Shown: one piece after another, positions 20,277 to 30,382 of the stretch
Layout: every line of letters starts with the position of its first letter
How positions within the stretch are numbered: position 1 is the stretch's first letter
Source: Gammaproteobacteria bacterium
GTDB taxonomy: Bacteria > Pseudomonadota > Gammaproteobacteria > DSM-16500
NCBI GenBank assembly: GCA_021156085.1
Contig: JAJNBC010000001.1
Location: forward strand, 124,001-188,000
Direction: 5' to 3'
Length of the DNA stretch: 64,000 nucleotides
The notes under the pieces: model-generated
The model's database searches: none
What the model was told of the DNA's origin: nothing
The model's input: the letters and a program-made list of their open reading frames with translations, nothing else
Position numbers and translations under genes: made by a program

Positions 20277-21351
20277 ATTAGCTCGAGTTTTGATTATGGC
20301 AGGTGGGACAGGGGGGCATGTTTTTCCCGGATTAGCAGTGGCAAAGGAGTTGCATGCTCAAGGGGTCATAGTGCATTGGCTGGGTACCCGAAAAGGATTA
20401 GAAGCGCAATGGGTACCTAAATTAGGGATTCCCCTCCATTTCATTACAATTCGCGGTTTTCGTGGTAAGAGATTGAAAAATAAGTTTTTTTCATCATTTT
20501 TGATTGGGATAGCGCTTGTGCAATCTATGAAAATTATCTGGCAATTTAGGCCTAATGTCGTAATCGGTATGGGTGGATTTGTTAGTGGGCCAGGCGGGAT
20601 TGCAAGCTGGTTATTAGGTAAAAAATTAGTGATCCACGAACAAAATGCAAAGCCAGGTTCAACTAATACATGGTTAGCAAAGATAGCTTATAAAGTGCTG
20701 GAGGCATTTCCAAATACTTTTATAAAAAATAGGCATAAAGTCCATACGGTAGGAAATCCGGTGCGTGATGAAATTGTTAACACTCCTCCTCCAGATAAGC
20801 GTTTTTCTCCCCAAAAGAAAGCAAAAAAATTGCTGATATTGGGAGGTAGCTTAGGGGCGCAGGCGATCAATGAATTGCTTCCTAAAGCTCTTGCCCGATT
20901 ACCCGCCACGAAGCGTTTTTCTGTCTGGCATCAATCAGGAGAAAAACATCTTGCTAATACCCTCAAAGCTTATGAAAATGCAGGCCTGGAAGCTCAGGTC
21001 GTACCTTTTATTAATGAGATGGATAAGGCATATGCCTGGGCAGATGTGGTATTATGCCGGGCGGGTGCTTTGACTATTTCGGAGTTATGTACAGTAGGGT
21101 TGGGGGCTATTTTGGTTCCTTTTCCTAACGCTATCGATGATCATCAAACTGCGAATGCAAATTTTATGGCTGAAAAGTCGGCGGCATGGTTAGTACAACA
21201 AGCAGTCTTAAGTGTGGATAAACTAGCTAGCCTGCTAGAAGATTTATGGGATTCAGAGCAATATAAAGCAATGGCACAAGCGGCTTATACTTTGCGTAAA
21301 GTAGACGCCACAGAAAAAATAGTTACTCTTTGTAAGGAGATATGTTGTTGA
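20269..21351 (+). CDS. murG: MurG, lipid II synthase (GlcNAc transferase)
   Basis: Peripheral membrane GT-B enzyme converting lipid I to lipid II. The 360-residue product shows [54 protein letters not shown], and the UDP-GlcNAc site [11 protein letters not shown] with [13 protein letters not shown]. The start overlaps the ftsW end and the stop overlaps murC by 10 bases. Confidence 0.98.
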   Translation: MAKLARVLIMAGGTGGHVFPGLAVAKELHAQGVIVHWLGTRKGLEAQWVPKLGIPLHFITIRGFRGKRLKNKFFSSFLIGIALVQSMKIIWQFRPNVVIGMGGFVSGPGGIASWLLGKKLVIHEQNAKPGSTNTWLAKIAYKVLEAFPNTFIKNRHKVHTVGNPVRDEIVNTPPPDKRFSPQKKAKKLLILGGSLGAQAINELLPKALARLPATKRFSVWHQSGEKHLANTLKAYENAGLEAQVVPFINEMDKAYAWADVVLCRAGALTISELCTVGLGAILVPFPNAIDDHQTANANFMAEKSAAWLVQQAVLSVDKLASLLEDLWDSEQYKAMAQAAYTLRKVDATEKIVTLCKEICC

Positions 21352-22781
21352 GCTGGACACTTGAAATGGGTCGAATTAAACATATTCACTTTGTGGGTAT
21401 TGGAGGCGTGGGGATGGCAGGCATTGCAGAAGTCTTGCTGAGCCAAGGTTATCGTGTGTCTGGCTCAGACTTATCTGCAAATAGTTTGACCCATCGATTA
21501 AGTATGATGGGCGCTGAGGTTTATCACGGTCATGCGGCTAAAAATTTAATGAACGCAGATGTGGTTGTGAGTTCGTCTGCAGTCAATGTAAATAATATAG
21601 AACTGATTCGGGCGCGTGAATTGCATATTCCTATTGTACCGCGTGCTGAAATGCTAGGTGAATTAATGCGTTTTCGCTATGGTATCGCGATTGCGGGGAC
21701 TCATGGAAAGACAACCACAACCAGTTTAATTACCAGCATTCTTACAGAAGAAGGGGTGGATCCGACTTTTGTCATTGGGGGGCGTTTGAATAGCGTGGGT
21801 AGTAACGCCCGTTTAGGAACGAGCCGATATATTGTGGCCGAAGCAGACGAAAGTGATGCCTCTTTTTTATATCTTAAACCCGCTATTTCTGTGGTAACAA
21901 ATGTAGATGCAGACCATATGGCTACCTATCAAAATGATTTTAGTCAATTGCGCGATGCATTTCTTAAATTTATACATTGCTTACCTTTTTATGGATTGGT
22001 TGTTTTATGTTTTGATGATCCTGTAGTGCGAAGTATGTTATCTCAAATTTCTAGGCCCTTTTATACGTATGGCTTGGATGAAGAAGCGGAATTCAGGGCA
22101 ACATTGATTTGCCAAACCGGCATTCAAACGCATTTTGTAGTGCAGCGTCCTCACAGAAGCAATTTAGAAGTTACTTTAAATTTACCTGGTAATCATAATG
22201 TTTTAAATGCATTAGCTGCGATTGCAGTGGCAACCGAATTAAAGGTATCTGATCAGGCGATCCAGCGTGCGTTAGAAAATTTCGCAGGCATTGGTCGCCG
22301 GTTTCAAATTTATGGTCGTTATGCTGTAGAAAAAGGAGGGCATGCCACTTTAATAGATGATTATGGGCATCATCCCAAAGAAATTGCCGTGACATTGCAA
22401 GCAGCGCGTCAAAGCTGGCCTGAAAAGCGTATTGTGATGGTTTACCAACCGCATCGGTATACACGTACGCGTGATTTATTTGATGATTTTTGTGATGTGT
22501 TATCTCAATCAGATGTATTAATATTGTTGGATGTGTATTCTGCCGGGGAATCTATCATTTCAGGTGCAGACAGTCCTGCTTTGGTACAAGCAATGAATAA
22601 ACGCGGAAAAATTTCCCCTATTCTCTTAAGGCAACATGAACACTTGGCGAGTGTTTTGCAAACAGTTTTATGTGACGGAGATATTTTGTTGATGCAAGGC
22701 GCAGGTAATATCGGTGCCCTTGCAGCGCAGTTAGCGGCAACACAGGAAGAATGCTTAGGTAAAATTGGGCAGATTGCCTAA
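21342..22781 (+). CDS. murC: UDP-MurNAc:L-alanine ligase
   Basis: First Mur ligase, joining L-Ala to UDP-MurNAc. The 479-residue product has [33 protein letters not shown] loop [46 protein letters not shown] and [19 protein letters not shown] precedes the ATG at 21342. The product is close to the usual 465-490 residues. Confidence 0.98.
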   Translation: MLLSWTLEMGRIKHIHFVGIGGVGMAGIAEVLLSQGYRVSGSDLSANSLTHRLSMMGAEVYHGHAAKNLMNADVVVSSSAVNVNNIELIRARELHIPIVPRAEMLGELMRFRYGIAIAGTHGKTTTTSLITSILTEEGVDPTFVIGGRLNSVGSNARLGTSRYIVAEADESDASFLYLKPAISVVTNVDADHMATYQNDFSQLRDAFLKFIHCLPFYGLVVLCFDDPVVRSMLSQISRPFYTYGLDEEAEFRATLICQTGIQTHFVVQRPHRSNLEVTLNLPGNHNVLNALAAIAVATELKVSDQAIQRALENFAGIGRRFQIYGRYAVEKGGHATLIDDYGHHPKEIAVTLQAARQSWPEKRIVMVYQPHRYTRTRDLFDDFCDVLSQSDVLILLDVYSAGESIISGADSPALVQAMNKRGKISPILLRQHEHLASVLQTVLCDGDILLMQGAGNIGALAAQLAATQEECLGKIGQIA

Positions 22782-22794
22782 GGAGTATGATTGA

Positions 22795-23661
22795 TTGCGC
22801 GGCCGTCTTTTTAAGAATAAATCATTGGCTGAATATACTTCCTGGCGAGTAGGGGGGCCAGCAGAAACACTTTATATTCCTTCTGATATAAATGACTTAG
22901 TTACTTTTCTTCAGCAATTACCGGAGGATGAGCCATTGTTGTGGCTAGGCTTAGGTAGTAATGTCTTAATTCGTGATGGCGGTGTTGAAGGTGTAGTAAT
23001 TGTAACGCAGGGTGGTTTGAATTCTATTGCTCAAATAGAGGCGGAAACTATACGGGCGGAAGCAGGGGTGGCTTGTGCTCAACTTGCGCGCTATACAGCA
23101 CGTCTTGGTTTAACAGGGATCGAATTTATGGCAGGCATTCCGGGTACAGTAGGAGGGGCGCTAGCTATGAATGCAGGTTGTTGGGGAGGAGAAACGTGGC
23201 AAACTGTGATGCAGGTTGAAACTATAAACCGATCTGGCCAGAGAACACTGCGTCAGCCAACAGATTATAAAGTAGCCTACCGTCATGTTATGGGCCCTCA
23301 AGATGAATGGTTTGTAGCAGGCTATTTTAAATTAGTGCCTGGTGAGAAAACGCGCTCTTTGGCGGATATTCACAACTTATTAAAAAAACGTACCGCATCT
23401 CAACCTACTGGCTTACCTAATTGTGGTTCTGTTTTTCGTAATCCTACCCTCGATTATGCTGCACGCCTTATTGAGCAATGTGGTTTAAAGGGAATGAAAA
23501 TAGGTGATGCCATCATTTCTGAAAAACACGCCAATTTTATTATTAACCAAGGAAAAGCCACAGCAGAAGATATTGAAAAATTGATTTCTAGAATTATAGA
23601 GCATGTTTTTGAATCGCATGGCGTGCGTTTAATGCCAGAAGTATGTATTATCGGTAAGTAA
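22795..23661 (+). CDS. murB: UDP-N-acetylenolpyruvoylglucosamine reductase
   Basis: FAD enzyme that reduces UDP-GlcNAc-enolpyruvate to UDP-MurNAc. The 288-residue product shows YTSWRVGGPAETLYIP, LGLGSNVLIRDGGVEGVVI, GIPGTVGGALAMNAG, AYRHV and the proton-donor region NCGSVFRNP with Ser. The start is TTG 22795, with AAGGAG 9 bases upstream. An ATG at 22787 sits between the two but is out of frame. The gene lies between murC and ftsQ, where ddl is normally found next to it; ddl is absent. Confidence 0.95.
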   Translation: MRGRLFKNKSLAEYTSWRVGGPAETLYIPSDINDLVTFLQQLPEDEPLLWLGLGSNVLIRDGGVEGVVIVTQGGLNSIAQIEAETIRAEAGVACAQLARYTARLGLTGIEFMAGIPGTVGGALAMNAGCWGGETWQTVMQVETINRSGQRTLRQPTDYKVAYRHVMGPQDEWFVAGYFKLVPGEKTRSLADIHNLLKKRTASQPTGLPNCGSVFRNPTLDYAARLIEQCGLKGMKIGDAIISEKHANFIINQGKATAEDIEKLISRIIEHVFESHGVRLMPEVCIIGK

Positions 23662-23692
23662 CTTCAGTAAATCAAAGAAAGTAGGACCACGG

Positions 23693-24427
23693 ATGACGAT
23701 GAGTCAAGTACGGAAAGGCTACAGAGAATTCAAATTTTCTTGGAAAACCGCCATTCATTTTATTTATTTTATATTGCTCATTTATTTTGCTGGATATTTC
23801 CTTAGCCAATGTAAAACAACGTATTATTTTCCTATTAAGGAAGTAAAAATCGCCGGCGTTCAGCATTTGAATCATAATGAAGTGCAGCGTTTATTAACGC
23901 CCTTAGTAAGTAAAGGATTTTTTGCGATAAATGTTGAGCATATTAAAGAAAGTCTCGCTCAATTTTCTTGGGTCGCAGATGTTTCAGTGCGTCGGCTTTG
24001 GCCAAATCAAATATTGATTCAAGTAGTAGAAAAATCACCGTTAGCGTTATGGAATGAGGGAAAATTATTAAGCACTTCAGGCCAACTATTTAGCCCACCG
24101 CCTGAAACCTATCCAGCCGACCTCCCTCAATTCCTTGGGCCTGAAGGGACACAGTTAAAAATGATGGAAAATTATGCAAAAATAAGTGCCATTTTGGCGC
24201 CTTTGCATTTTACAATTAAACGATTTGAATTCACTCGAGGGCAAACTTGGATCTTCCTCCTAAATAATGGCATAAAGTTGAATGTAGGACACAAAGATGT
24301 CTTGACTCGTGTGAATGATTTTGTGAAAGTGTACCCGAAAATTATTGGGAATCGTGCAAGCGAAGTAGAGGGTGTTGACTTACGTTATTCTAATGGATTA
24401 GCGGTACGTTGGAAAACCACAGTATAA
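23693..24427 (+). CDS. ftsQ: Cell division protein FtsQ
   Basis: Bitopic divisome protein bridging FtsA/Z and the FtsBL-FtsWI complex. The 244-residue product has a short cytoplasmic tail, one membrane helix (about 20-40), a POTRA domain (about 50-120: VKIAGVQHLNHNEVQRLL, VADVSVRRLWPNQILIQVVEKSP) and the FtsQ beta domain to about 235 (RVNDFVKVYPKI, EGVDLRYSNGLAVRW). AGGA lies ahead of the ATG at 23693; ATG 23699 is an alternative. Confidence 0.95.
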   Translation: MTMSQVRKGYREFKFSWKTAIHFIYFILLIYFAGYFLSQCKTTYYFPIKEVKIAGVQHLNHNEVQRLLTPLVSKGFFAINVEHIKESLAQFSWVADVSVRRLWPNQILIQVVEKSPLALWNEGKLLSTSGQLFSPPPETYPADLPQFLGPEGTQLKMMENYAKISAILAPLHFTIKRFEFTRGQTWIFLLNNGIKLNVGHKDVLTRVNDFVKVYPKIIGNRASEVEGVDLRYSNGLAVRWKTTV

Positions 24428-24440
24428 GTGAGAAAAAGGT

Positions 24441-25670
24441 ATGGGAAAAAATAAAGACTTGATGGTTGGGATTGATATAGGTACTTCGAAAGTTGTGGCG
24501 ATTGTCGGGGAAGTGACGGCCGAGGGTCATTTGAATGCCATTGGTCTAGGTACGCATCCGTCTGAAGGATTGAAAAAAGGAGTCGTTGTTAATATTGAAT
24601 CAACTGTACAATCTATTCAGAACGCGGTTGAACAAGCGGAAATGATGGCGGGTTGCCAAATTTATTCAGCTCATGTAGGGATTGCGGGCAGTCATATTCG
24701 GAGTTTTAATTCACATGGTATTGTTGCCATTCGTAATCGTAATGAAGTTACACAATCCGATGTAGATTTAGTCGTGAATGCAGCTGCAACTGTGGCCATT
24801 CCCGCTGATCAGAAAATCTTACACATTTTACCCCAAGAATTTATTATTGATAGCCAAGACTCCATACGTGAGCCTATTGGTATGTCCGGTGTGCGTCTAG
24901 AAGCAAAAGTACATATTGTGACAGGCGCGGTGAGTGCAGCACAAAATATTATGAAATGCTTAAAACGTTGTGGGTTGATGGCGAATGATATGGTGTTGGA
25001 GCAATTTGCTTCTAGTCAATCGATCTTGACAGAAGATGAAAAAGAATTAGGTGTATGTATGATTGATATTGGAGGGGGCACCACGGATGTGGCGATTTTT
25101 ACGGAGGGTTTAATTCGTCATACGGCCGTAATTCCTATTGCGGGTGATCAAGTGACCAATGATATGGCGATCGCGTTGCGTACACCTACTCGCAATGCCG
25201 AAGAGATTAAACTGAAATATGCGTGTGCATTACAAGATCTAGCAGATACGAATTTAATGATTGATATCCCCTCCATGGGTGACCGTCCTAGGCGATCTAT
25301 TTCTCAGCGTGCTCTGGCGGAGGTAGTGGAAGCACGTTACGAAGAATTATTTAGATTAGTGGCTGATGAAATTCGTCGCAGTGGCTTAGAAGATTTATTG
25401 GGGGCGGGGATCGTATTAACGGGCGGTGGTTCTAAAGTAATCGGCGCGGTGGAGCTTGCAGAGCATGTGTTTAAAATACCTGTTCGTATTGGTGCGCCGC
25501 GAGGTATTACGGGTTTATCTGATGTTATTAATAATCCCATTTATGCAACCGGTGTAGGTTTATTACTGCATGGCATGCAACAACGGGGTAATCAAAGTGA
25601 AGTCACGGCTGCGCCTTCAATGAAAAATTTATGGGGCAGAATGAAAGGTTGGTTTCAACGCAACGATTAG
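24441..25670 (+). CDS. ftsA: Cell division protein FtsA
   Basis: Actin-like ATPase that tethers FtsZ to the membrane. The 409-residue product has the phosphate-1 motif VGIDIGTSKVVAIVGE, the 1C domain, phosphate-2 CMIDIGGGTTDVAIF and adenosine motif VLTGGGSKVIGAVELAE. The C-terminal MKNLWGRMKGWFQRND is the amphipathic membrane-targeting helix. The ATG at 24441 has an AAAGG site. 14 bases separate its stop from the ftsZ start codon. Confidence 0.98.
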   Translation: MGKNKDLMVGIDIGTSKVVAIVGEVTAEGHLNAIGLGTHPSEGLKKGVVVNIESTVQSIQNAVEQAEMMAGCQIYSAHVGIAGSHIRSFNSHGIVAIRNRNEVTQSDVDLVVNAAATVAIPADQKILHILPQEFIIDSQDSIREPIGMSGVRLEAKVHIVTGAVSAAQNIMKCLKRCGLMANDMVLEQFASSQSILTEDEKELGVCMIDIGGGTTDVAIFTEGLIRHTAVIPIAGDQVTNDMAIALRTPTRNAEEIKLKYACALQDLADTNLMIDIPSMGDRPRRSISQRALAEVVEARYEELFRLVADEIRRSGLEDLLGAGIVLTGGGSKVIGAVELAEHVFKIPVRIGAPRGITGLSDVINNPIYATGVGLLLHGMQQRGNQSEVTAAPSMKNLWGRMKGWFQRND

Positions 25671-25684
25671 GGGAGGAAAGGGGT

Positions 25685-26923
25685 ATGTCCGTGTTTAAAT
25701 TAGCAGAAACAAATTTACAAAATGCAGTGATTAAAGTAGTGGGCGTAGGTGGGGGTGGGGGGAATGCTATTAACCATATGATGGCGGCTTCAATTGAAGG
25801 CGTTGATTTTATTTGTGCTAATACGGATGCCCAAACATTGGAGAAATCATCGGCCCCTACGCTGATTCAATTAGGTGAAAGCATTACTCGTGGGTTGGGT
25901 GCAGGTGCAAATCCAGAAGTGGGCAGACGTTCAGCAGAAGAAGACCGAGATAGAATTAAAGAAAAGCTGACGGGTGCTGATATGGTTTTTATTACCGCCG
26001 GCATGGGTGGGGGTACGGGCACGGGTGCTGCTCCTATTTTTGCGCAAATTGCTAAGGAATTAGGGATATTGACAGTGGCAGTGATTACGAAGCCATTTAC
26101 TTTCGAAGGCAGAGTGCGTATGGCTGCGGCAGAGGCGGGTATTGCAAATTTAGCCCAGTATGTCGATTCATTGATTACTATCCCTAATAATAAATTACTT
26201 ACAGTGTTAGGAAAAAATGTCACTTTGGTCAACGCATTTAGAGCTGCAAATGATGTGCTGCGCGGTGCGGTACAAGGTATTGCAGAATTAATTACACGCC
26301 CTGGTTTAATTAATGTGGATTTTGCCGATGTGCGGACAGTGATGTCCGAAATGGGTATGGCCATGATGGGTACGGGCGCGGCTTCAGGTGAAAACCGTGC
26401 ACGTTTAGCAGCAGAGGCGGCCATTTCAAGCCCATTATTGGAAGATGTTGATATGTCGGGTGCACGCGGTGTATTAGTCAATATTACTGCTGGCATGGAT
26501 ATGTCGATTGGGGAATTTGAAGAAGTAGGCGATGCTGTCAGAAATATTACCTCTGAAGGCGCTACTGTAGTTGTTGGCACCGTCATTGATCCTGAATTGC
26601 GTGATGAAATACGCGTTACCGTGATTGTTACTGGGCTTGGACGTAAACAAACGACAACGGCTGTTCGCCACGAACCTACGCGGACAGAGGGTGCTATTGA
26701 TTATCGTTACCTGGATAAGCCTACGGTGGTGCGTAAGCATGCTAATCTGGCGCATAATACGGGCGCACCTTACTCCACCCTCGCCACCCCTGTTTCTGCA
26801 ACTGCGCAAGTCCCCTCATCAGGGCCATCTCTTGTAAAACCCTCTATCCCTCCTGTTAATCATGAATTGGATTATTTGGATATCCCCGCCTTTTTGAGAC
26901 GAAAAGAAGAGGTGATAGAATAA
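25685..26923 (+). CDS. ftsZ: Cell division protein FtsZ
   Basis: Tubulin-like GTPase that forms the Z-ring. The 412-residue product has VVGVGGGGGNAINHM, the tubulin signature MGGGTGTGAAP, the T7 loop region NVDFADVRTVM, a variable Ala/Pro/Ser-rich linker (about 335-395) and the conserved C-terminal peptide DYLDIPAFLRR that binds FtsA and ZipA. The ATG at 25685 follows GGGAGGAAAGGGG; an in-frame upstream start overlapping ftsA is not needed. lpxC, usually next, is absent. Last gene of the cluster. Confidence 0.99.
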   Translation: MSVFKLAETNLQNAVIKVVGVGGGGGNAINHMMAASIEGVDFICANTDAQTLEKSSAPTLIQLGESITRGLGAGANPEVGRRSAEEDRDRIKEKLTGADMVFITAGMGGGTGTGAAPIFAQIAKELGILTVAVITKPFTFEGRVRMAAAEAGIANLAQYVDSLITIPNNKLLTVLGKNVTLVNAFRAANDVLRGAVQGIAELITRPGLINVDFADVRTVMSEMGMAMMGTGAASGENRARLAAEAAISSPLLEDVDMSGARGVLVNITAGMDMSIGEFEEVGDAVRNITSEGATVVVGTVIDPELRDEIRVTVIVTGLGRKQTTTAVRHEPTRTEGAIDYRYLDKPTVVRKHANLAHNTGAPYSTLATPVSATAQVPSSGPSLVKPSIPPVNHELDYLDIPAFLRRKEEVIE

Positions 26924-26995
26924 GGAGGCGTTTGTTATTTGTAGGGGTCCTTCTCTACCTAGCGAGGCGGCCCCGAACTAGTAAAAATGACTTAC

Positions 26996-27012
26996 TTAAA
27001 CGAAGCGTTTAA
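26996..27012. terminator. Short inverted repeat between ftsZ and the CcmI-like gene
   Basis: TTAAACG-AAG-CGTTTAA forms a perfect 7-bp hairpin between two convergent genes. It is short and AU-rich with no T-run, so it is only a possible bidirectional terminator. Confidence 0.35.
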
Positions 27013-27022
27013 AATGAGGCCT

Positions 27023-27412
27023 TTAATAAGTGTGAGCACGCTGGAAGGCTTTTTCGGCCGCTTTGTTATCGTGTTTATATTTATATAATTTTCCTAAAAT
27101 TAACCAGCCTTGTCGATCATTTGGATTTTTTGCTAACCGACGTTTAATTTTAAAAATAATTCCATTTATCCCACCTAATTGCTCATACTCCATTAAAAGT
27201 TGATAATGCGGTTGGCCGTACTTTAACCATTGATTGAGAACAAAAGGATGGCTGGAAAGTAAATAAAAACTGAAAGTGAAAGCCATAGTAAGCATGCTAA
27301 GAATAATATGCTCACGACAGAGTAAATGGCAATGAGCTCGCAAAGGAGGAAGAAATAATAGGCAAAATGCACTAACTAGCAATAACATGAATAAAACGAA
27401 TAGCATGAACAT
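27023..27412 (-). CDS. CcmI-like small membrane protein with a TPR segment
   Basis: The 129-residue product has two hydrophobic segments (about 2-21 and 37-54) separated by a basic loop, then a soluble part with one tetratricopeptide-like helix pair (KNPNDRQGWLILGKLYKYKHDNKAAEKAFQRAH cut here: NDRQGWLILGKLY and AAEKAFQRAH). The layout and the stretch HPFVLNQWLKYGQPHYQLLMEYEQLGG resemble the N-terminal and first TPR part of CcmI, the apocytochrome c chaperone. It is much shorter than full CcmI (about 400) and no other ccm gene is nearby, so it may be a specialised short form or a remnant. Confidence 0.6.
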   Translation of the reverse strand: MFMLFVLFMLLLVSAFCLLFLPPLRAHCHLLCREHIILSMLTMAFTFSFYLLSSHPFVLNQWLKYGQPHYQLLMEYEQLGGINGIIFKIKRRLAKNPNDRQGWLILGKLYKYKHDNKAAEKAFQRAHTY

Positions 27413-27480
27413 AAATATTTAGGGCATACGTGTATTGAATGAGGGTTGAATTGTAGCATTTTTCTACGTAAAAAACAGAT

Positions 27481-27494
27481 ATGAAGTTCTTCAT
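27481..27494. repeat. Perfect palindrome upstream of acnA
   Basis: ATGAAG-TT-CTTCAT lies about 60 bases before the acnA start, next to the weak -10-like TAAAAT (27505-27510). It could be a regulator site; there is no further support. Confidence 0.25.
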
Positions 27495-27553
27495 GATCGC
27501 TGGGTAAAATGATAGTATAGCTTCAGCATAGTTTTTTATAGGAGAGATGCATC

Positions 27554-30382
27554 ATGAATGGCAGAGATAAGGATAAGAAAACTTCGGAGAATCGGCATGA
27601 TGTCATAAATGAATCTTCAGAAGAATCTTTTCCTGCAAGTGATCCGCCGTCTTGGGCTTGCCATGAGCACGGTGACAGCCTCCCCCATAACGAATTACAT
27701 ATAACATCCACTCCTATTATTTTCGCAAAAAAAGTTCAACATATCTTAAATGTTAATGGTGTTGAATATCATTACTACAGTTTACCTGAGGCAGAGAAGA
27801 TAGGTTTAAAAGGATTATCTCAATTACCGGTGACTTTAAAAATTCTCTTAGAAAATTTAATTCGTCATGAAGATGGAGTGACAGTGACGGCGGATGATAT
27901 TAAGGAAATGGTGCATTGGTTAAAAACCCAAAATTCTAATCGTGAGATTGCGTATCGGCCTGCTCGGGTTTTAATGCAAGATTTTACAGGTGTGCCTGCA
28001 GTCGTGGATTTAGCGGCTATGCGTGCAGCCATTAAAAAGTTGGGAGGTAATCCTGAGAAAATTAATCCCTTGTCTCCGGTGGATTTAGTCATTGATCATT
28101 CTATTGTAGTAGATCAATTTATAGAAAAAGATGCGTTTGAAGTGAATGCAGCCATGGAAATGGAGCGAAATTATGAGCGTTATGAATTTTTACGCTGGGG
28201 ACAAAAAGCATTTCAAAATTTTCGTGTTGTTCCCCCTGACACAGGCATTTGTCACCAAGTGAATTTGGAATATTTGGCAAAAGCGGTATGGTCGCAAGAT
28301 ATCAATACTAGAAAATATGCTTATCCCGATACCTTAGTGGGTACTGATAGCCATACGACGATGATTAATGGTTTGGGAGTTTTAGGGTGGGGCGTAGGAG
28401 GCATTGAAGCTGAAGCTGCTATGTTAGGGCAACCTATTTCTATGCTTATTCCAGAAGTCGTGGGAGTGAAATTAAGCGGAAAATTACGTGAAGGAATTAC
28501 AGCCACAGATTTAGTGTTGGTTATAACTCAATTATTACGTAAAAAAGGGGTCGTCGGTAAGTTTGTCGAATTTTTTGGCCCTGGCTTGCATGATTTACCT
28601 ATCGCTGATCGGGCAACCATTGCCAATATGGCACCAGAATATGGGGCTACGTGCGGATTTTTTCCCATTGATGATGCAACGCTCGAGTATCTACGTTTAA
28701 CCGGGCGTGATGAGCAAACGATTGCACTGGTGGAAGCATATGCTAAAGCTCAAACACTTTGGCATGATCCACACAAACCCGATCCTTTATTTACTGACAT
28801 TGTGGATTTGGATTTATCTACCATTGAGCCTTGTGTAGCTGGACCAAAACGGCCGCAAGATCAAGTGAAATTGCCTAATTTAGCTAGCGCGTTTGATCAA
28901 TTGTTAATAGACAGCCAACGCAGCCATGAAAAAGCACACTCTTTTGAGACAGAACAAGGCATGGCTTTGCATCATGGTGATGTAGTGATTGCTGCTATTA
29001 CTAGTTGTACCAATACATCGAATCCCAGCGTTTTAATTGCAGCAGGCTTGGTAGCCAAAAAAGCCATTGAAAAAGGACTTACTCGTAAACCATGGGTTAA
29101 GACCTCTTTTGCGCCTGGCTCCCAAGTAGTGACTCGCTATTTAGAAAAAATGGACTTACAAAAATATTTAGATGAACTGGGTTTTACTTTAGTAGGTTAT
29201 GGCTGTACTACTTGTATAGGGAATTCGGGCCCGTTGCCTGAAGATATAGCGAAAACCATCACGCAATATGATTTAACGATGTCTGCGGTGCTTTCAGGTA
29301 ATCGTAATTTTGAAGGTCGTATTCATCCGCAAACAAAAGCTAATTGGTTAGCGTCTCCGCCACTCGTTGTTGTTTTTGCACTCACAGGCACAGTACTAAC
29401 TGATTTAACTAAAGAAGCGATTGGTAAAGGAAAAAAAGGCGAACTAATTTATTTAAAAGATATTTGGCCTACAAATGCAGAAGTTGCGGCTGAAATGAAA
29501 AAGATGACAGGAAATATGTTTAGAGAAAGTTATAGCTCTATTTTTGAGGGTTCAGAAGCTTGGCGTGCTATGAAAATGACAGAAACAAAAACATACGAAT
29601 GGCAGGCGGACTCCACTTATATTCAACATCCTCCTTTCTTTGATGGTATGCAATTTCTTCCAGAAAAAATCAAAGATATTAAGGCAGCAAATATATTAGC
29701 GTTACTGGGGGATAGCGTTACCACCGATCATATTTCACCTGCGGGGTCATTCAAGGCCGATAGTCCAGCTGGGAAATATTTAATTTCCAAAGAAGTAACT
29801 GAAAAAGATTTTAATTCGTATGGCTCACGGCGGGGCAACCATGAAGTAATGATGCGCGGTACTTTTGCTAATATTCGTATTAAAAATGAAATGGTGCCAG
29901 GGGTAGAAGGTGGCTTTACTCGTTATATTCCTGATGGCACTACGCTTAGTATTTTTGAGGCTGCCATGCGGTATCAACAAAACAAGATACCTACGGTGGT
30001 GATTGCAGGCAAAGAATATGGAACGGGGTCTTCGCGGGATTGGGCTGCGAAAGGGCCAAAATTATTGGGTGTGGTAGCGGTGATTGCGGAAAGCTTTGAA
30101 CGTATTCATCGGTCTAATTTAATTGGCATGGGCATTATACCGCTTGAATTTATGGATGGAACAACGCGTAAAGCGCTGGCTCTCACTGGTTCCGAAAAAA
30201 TAGATATCATCGGATTAATGGAAACGATGCAGCCACGAGCACGAGTCAAGGCGATGATCCATCGGGATGATGGGTCGCATACCGAAGTCGATTTACTTTC
30301 GCGTATCGATACCGTAAATGAGTTGGAATATTATAAGCATGGCGGAATATTGCAGTATATGATTCGAAGTATGCTCAAATAA
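27554..30382 (+). CDS. acnA: Aconitate hydratase A with N-terminal extension
   Basis: TCA-cycle enzyme interconverting citrate and isocitrate through a 4Fe-4S cluster. The 942-residue product contains the AcnA/IRP fold, with cluster ligands Cys485 (in TSCTNTSNPS) and Cys551/Cys554 (GYGCTTCIGNSG), DSHTTMINGLGVLGWGVGGIEAE and the C-terminal swivelling domain (KEYGTGSSRDWAAKGP). Typical AcnA is about 890 residues and begins near residue 55 here. The extra N-terminus is charged and has the motif SSEESFPASDPPSW (21-34), which otherwise occurs in small stand-alone bacterial proteins. AGGAGAG 9 bases before the ATG at 27554 supports this long start. Confidence 0.95.
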   Translation: MNGRDKDKKTSENRHDVINESSEESFPASDPPSWACHEHGDSLPHNELHITSTPIIFAKKVQHILNVNGVEYHYYSLPEAEKIGLKGLSQLPVTLKILLENLIRHEDGVTVTADDIKEMVHWLKTQNSNREIAYRPARVLMQDFTGVPAVVDLAAMRAAIKKLGGNPEKINPLSPVDLVIDHSIVVDQFIEKDAFEVNAAMEMERNYERYEFLRWGQKAFQNFRVVPPDTGICHQVNLEYLAKAVWSQDINTRKYAYPDTLVGTDSHTTMINGLGVLGWGVGGIEAEAAMLGQPISMLIPEVVGVKLSGKLREGITATDLVLVITQLLRKKGVVGKFVEFFGPGLHDLPIADRATIANMAPEYGATCGFFPIDDATLEYLRLTGRDEQTIALVEAYAKAQTLWHDPHKPDPLFTDIVDLDLSTIEPCVAGPKRPQDQVKLPNLASAFDQLLIDSQRSHEKAHSFETEQGMALHHGDVVIAAITSCTNTSNPSVLIAAGLVAKKAIEKGLTRKPWVKTSFAPGSQVVTRYLEKMDLQKYLDELGFTLVGYGCTTCIGNSGPLPEDIAKTITQYDLTMSAVLSGNRNFEGRIHPQTKANWLASPPLVVVFALTGTVLTDLTKEAIGKGKKGELIYLKDIWPTNAEVAAEMKKMTGNMFRESYSSIFEGSEAWRAMKMTETKTYEWQADSTYIQHPPFFDGMQFLPEKIKDIKAANILALLGDSVTTDHISPAGSFKADSPAGKYLISKEVTEKDFNSYGSRRGNHEVMMRGTFANIRIKNEMVPGVEGGFTRYIPDGTTLSIFEAAMRYQQNKIPTVVIAGKEYGTGSSRDWAAKGPKLLGVVAVIAESFERIHRSNLIGMGIIPLEFMDGTTRKALALTGSEKIDIIGLMETMQPRARVKAMIHRDDGSHTEVDLLSRIDTVNELEYYKHGGILQYMIRSMLK

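Noticed and set aside
25867-26586. 239-residue open frame antisense to ftsZ
   Set aside because: It lies wholly inside ftsZ, is rich in Ser/Ala/Pro from mirrored codons, and has no ribosome-binding site or family match.
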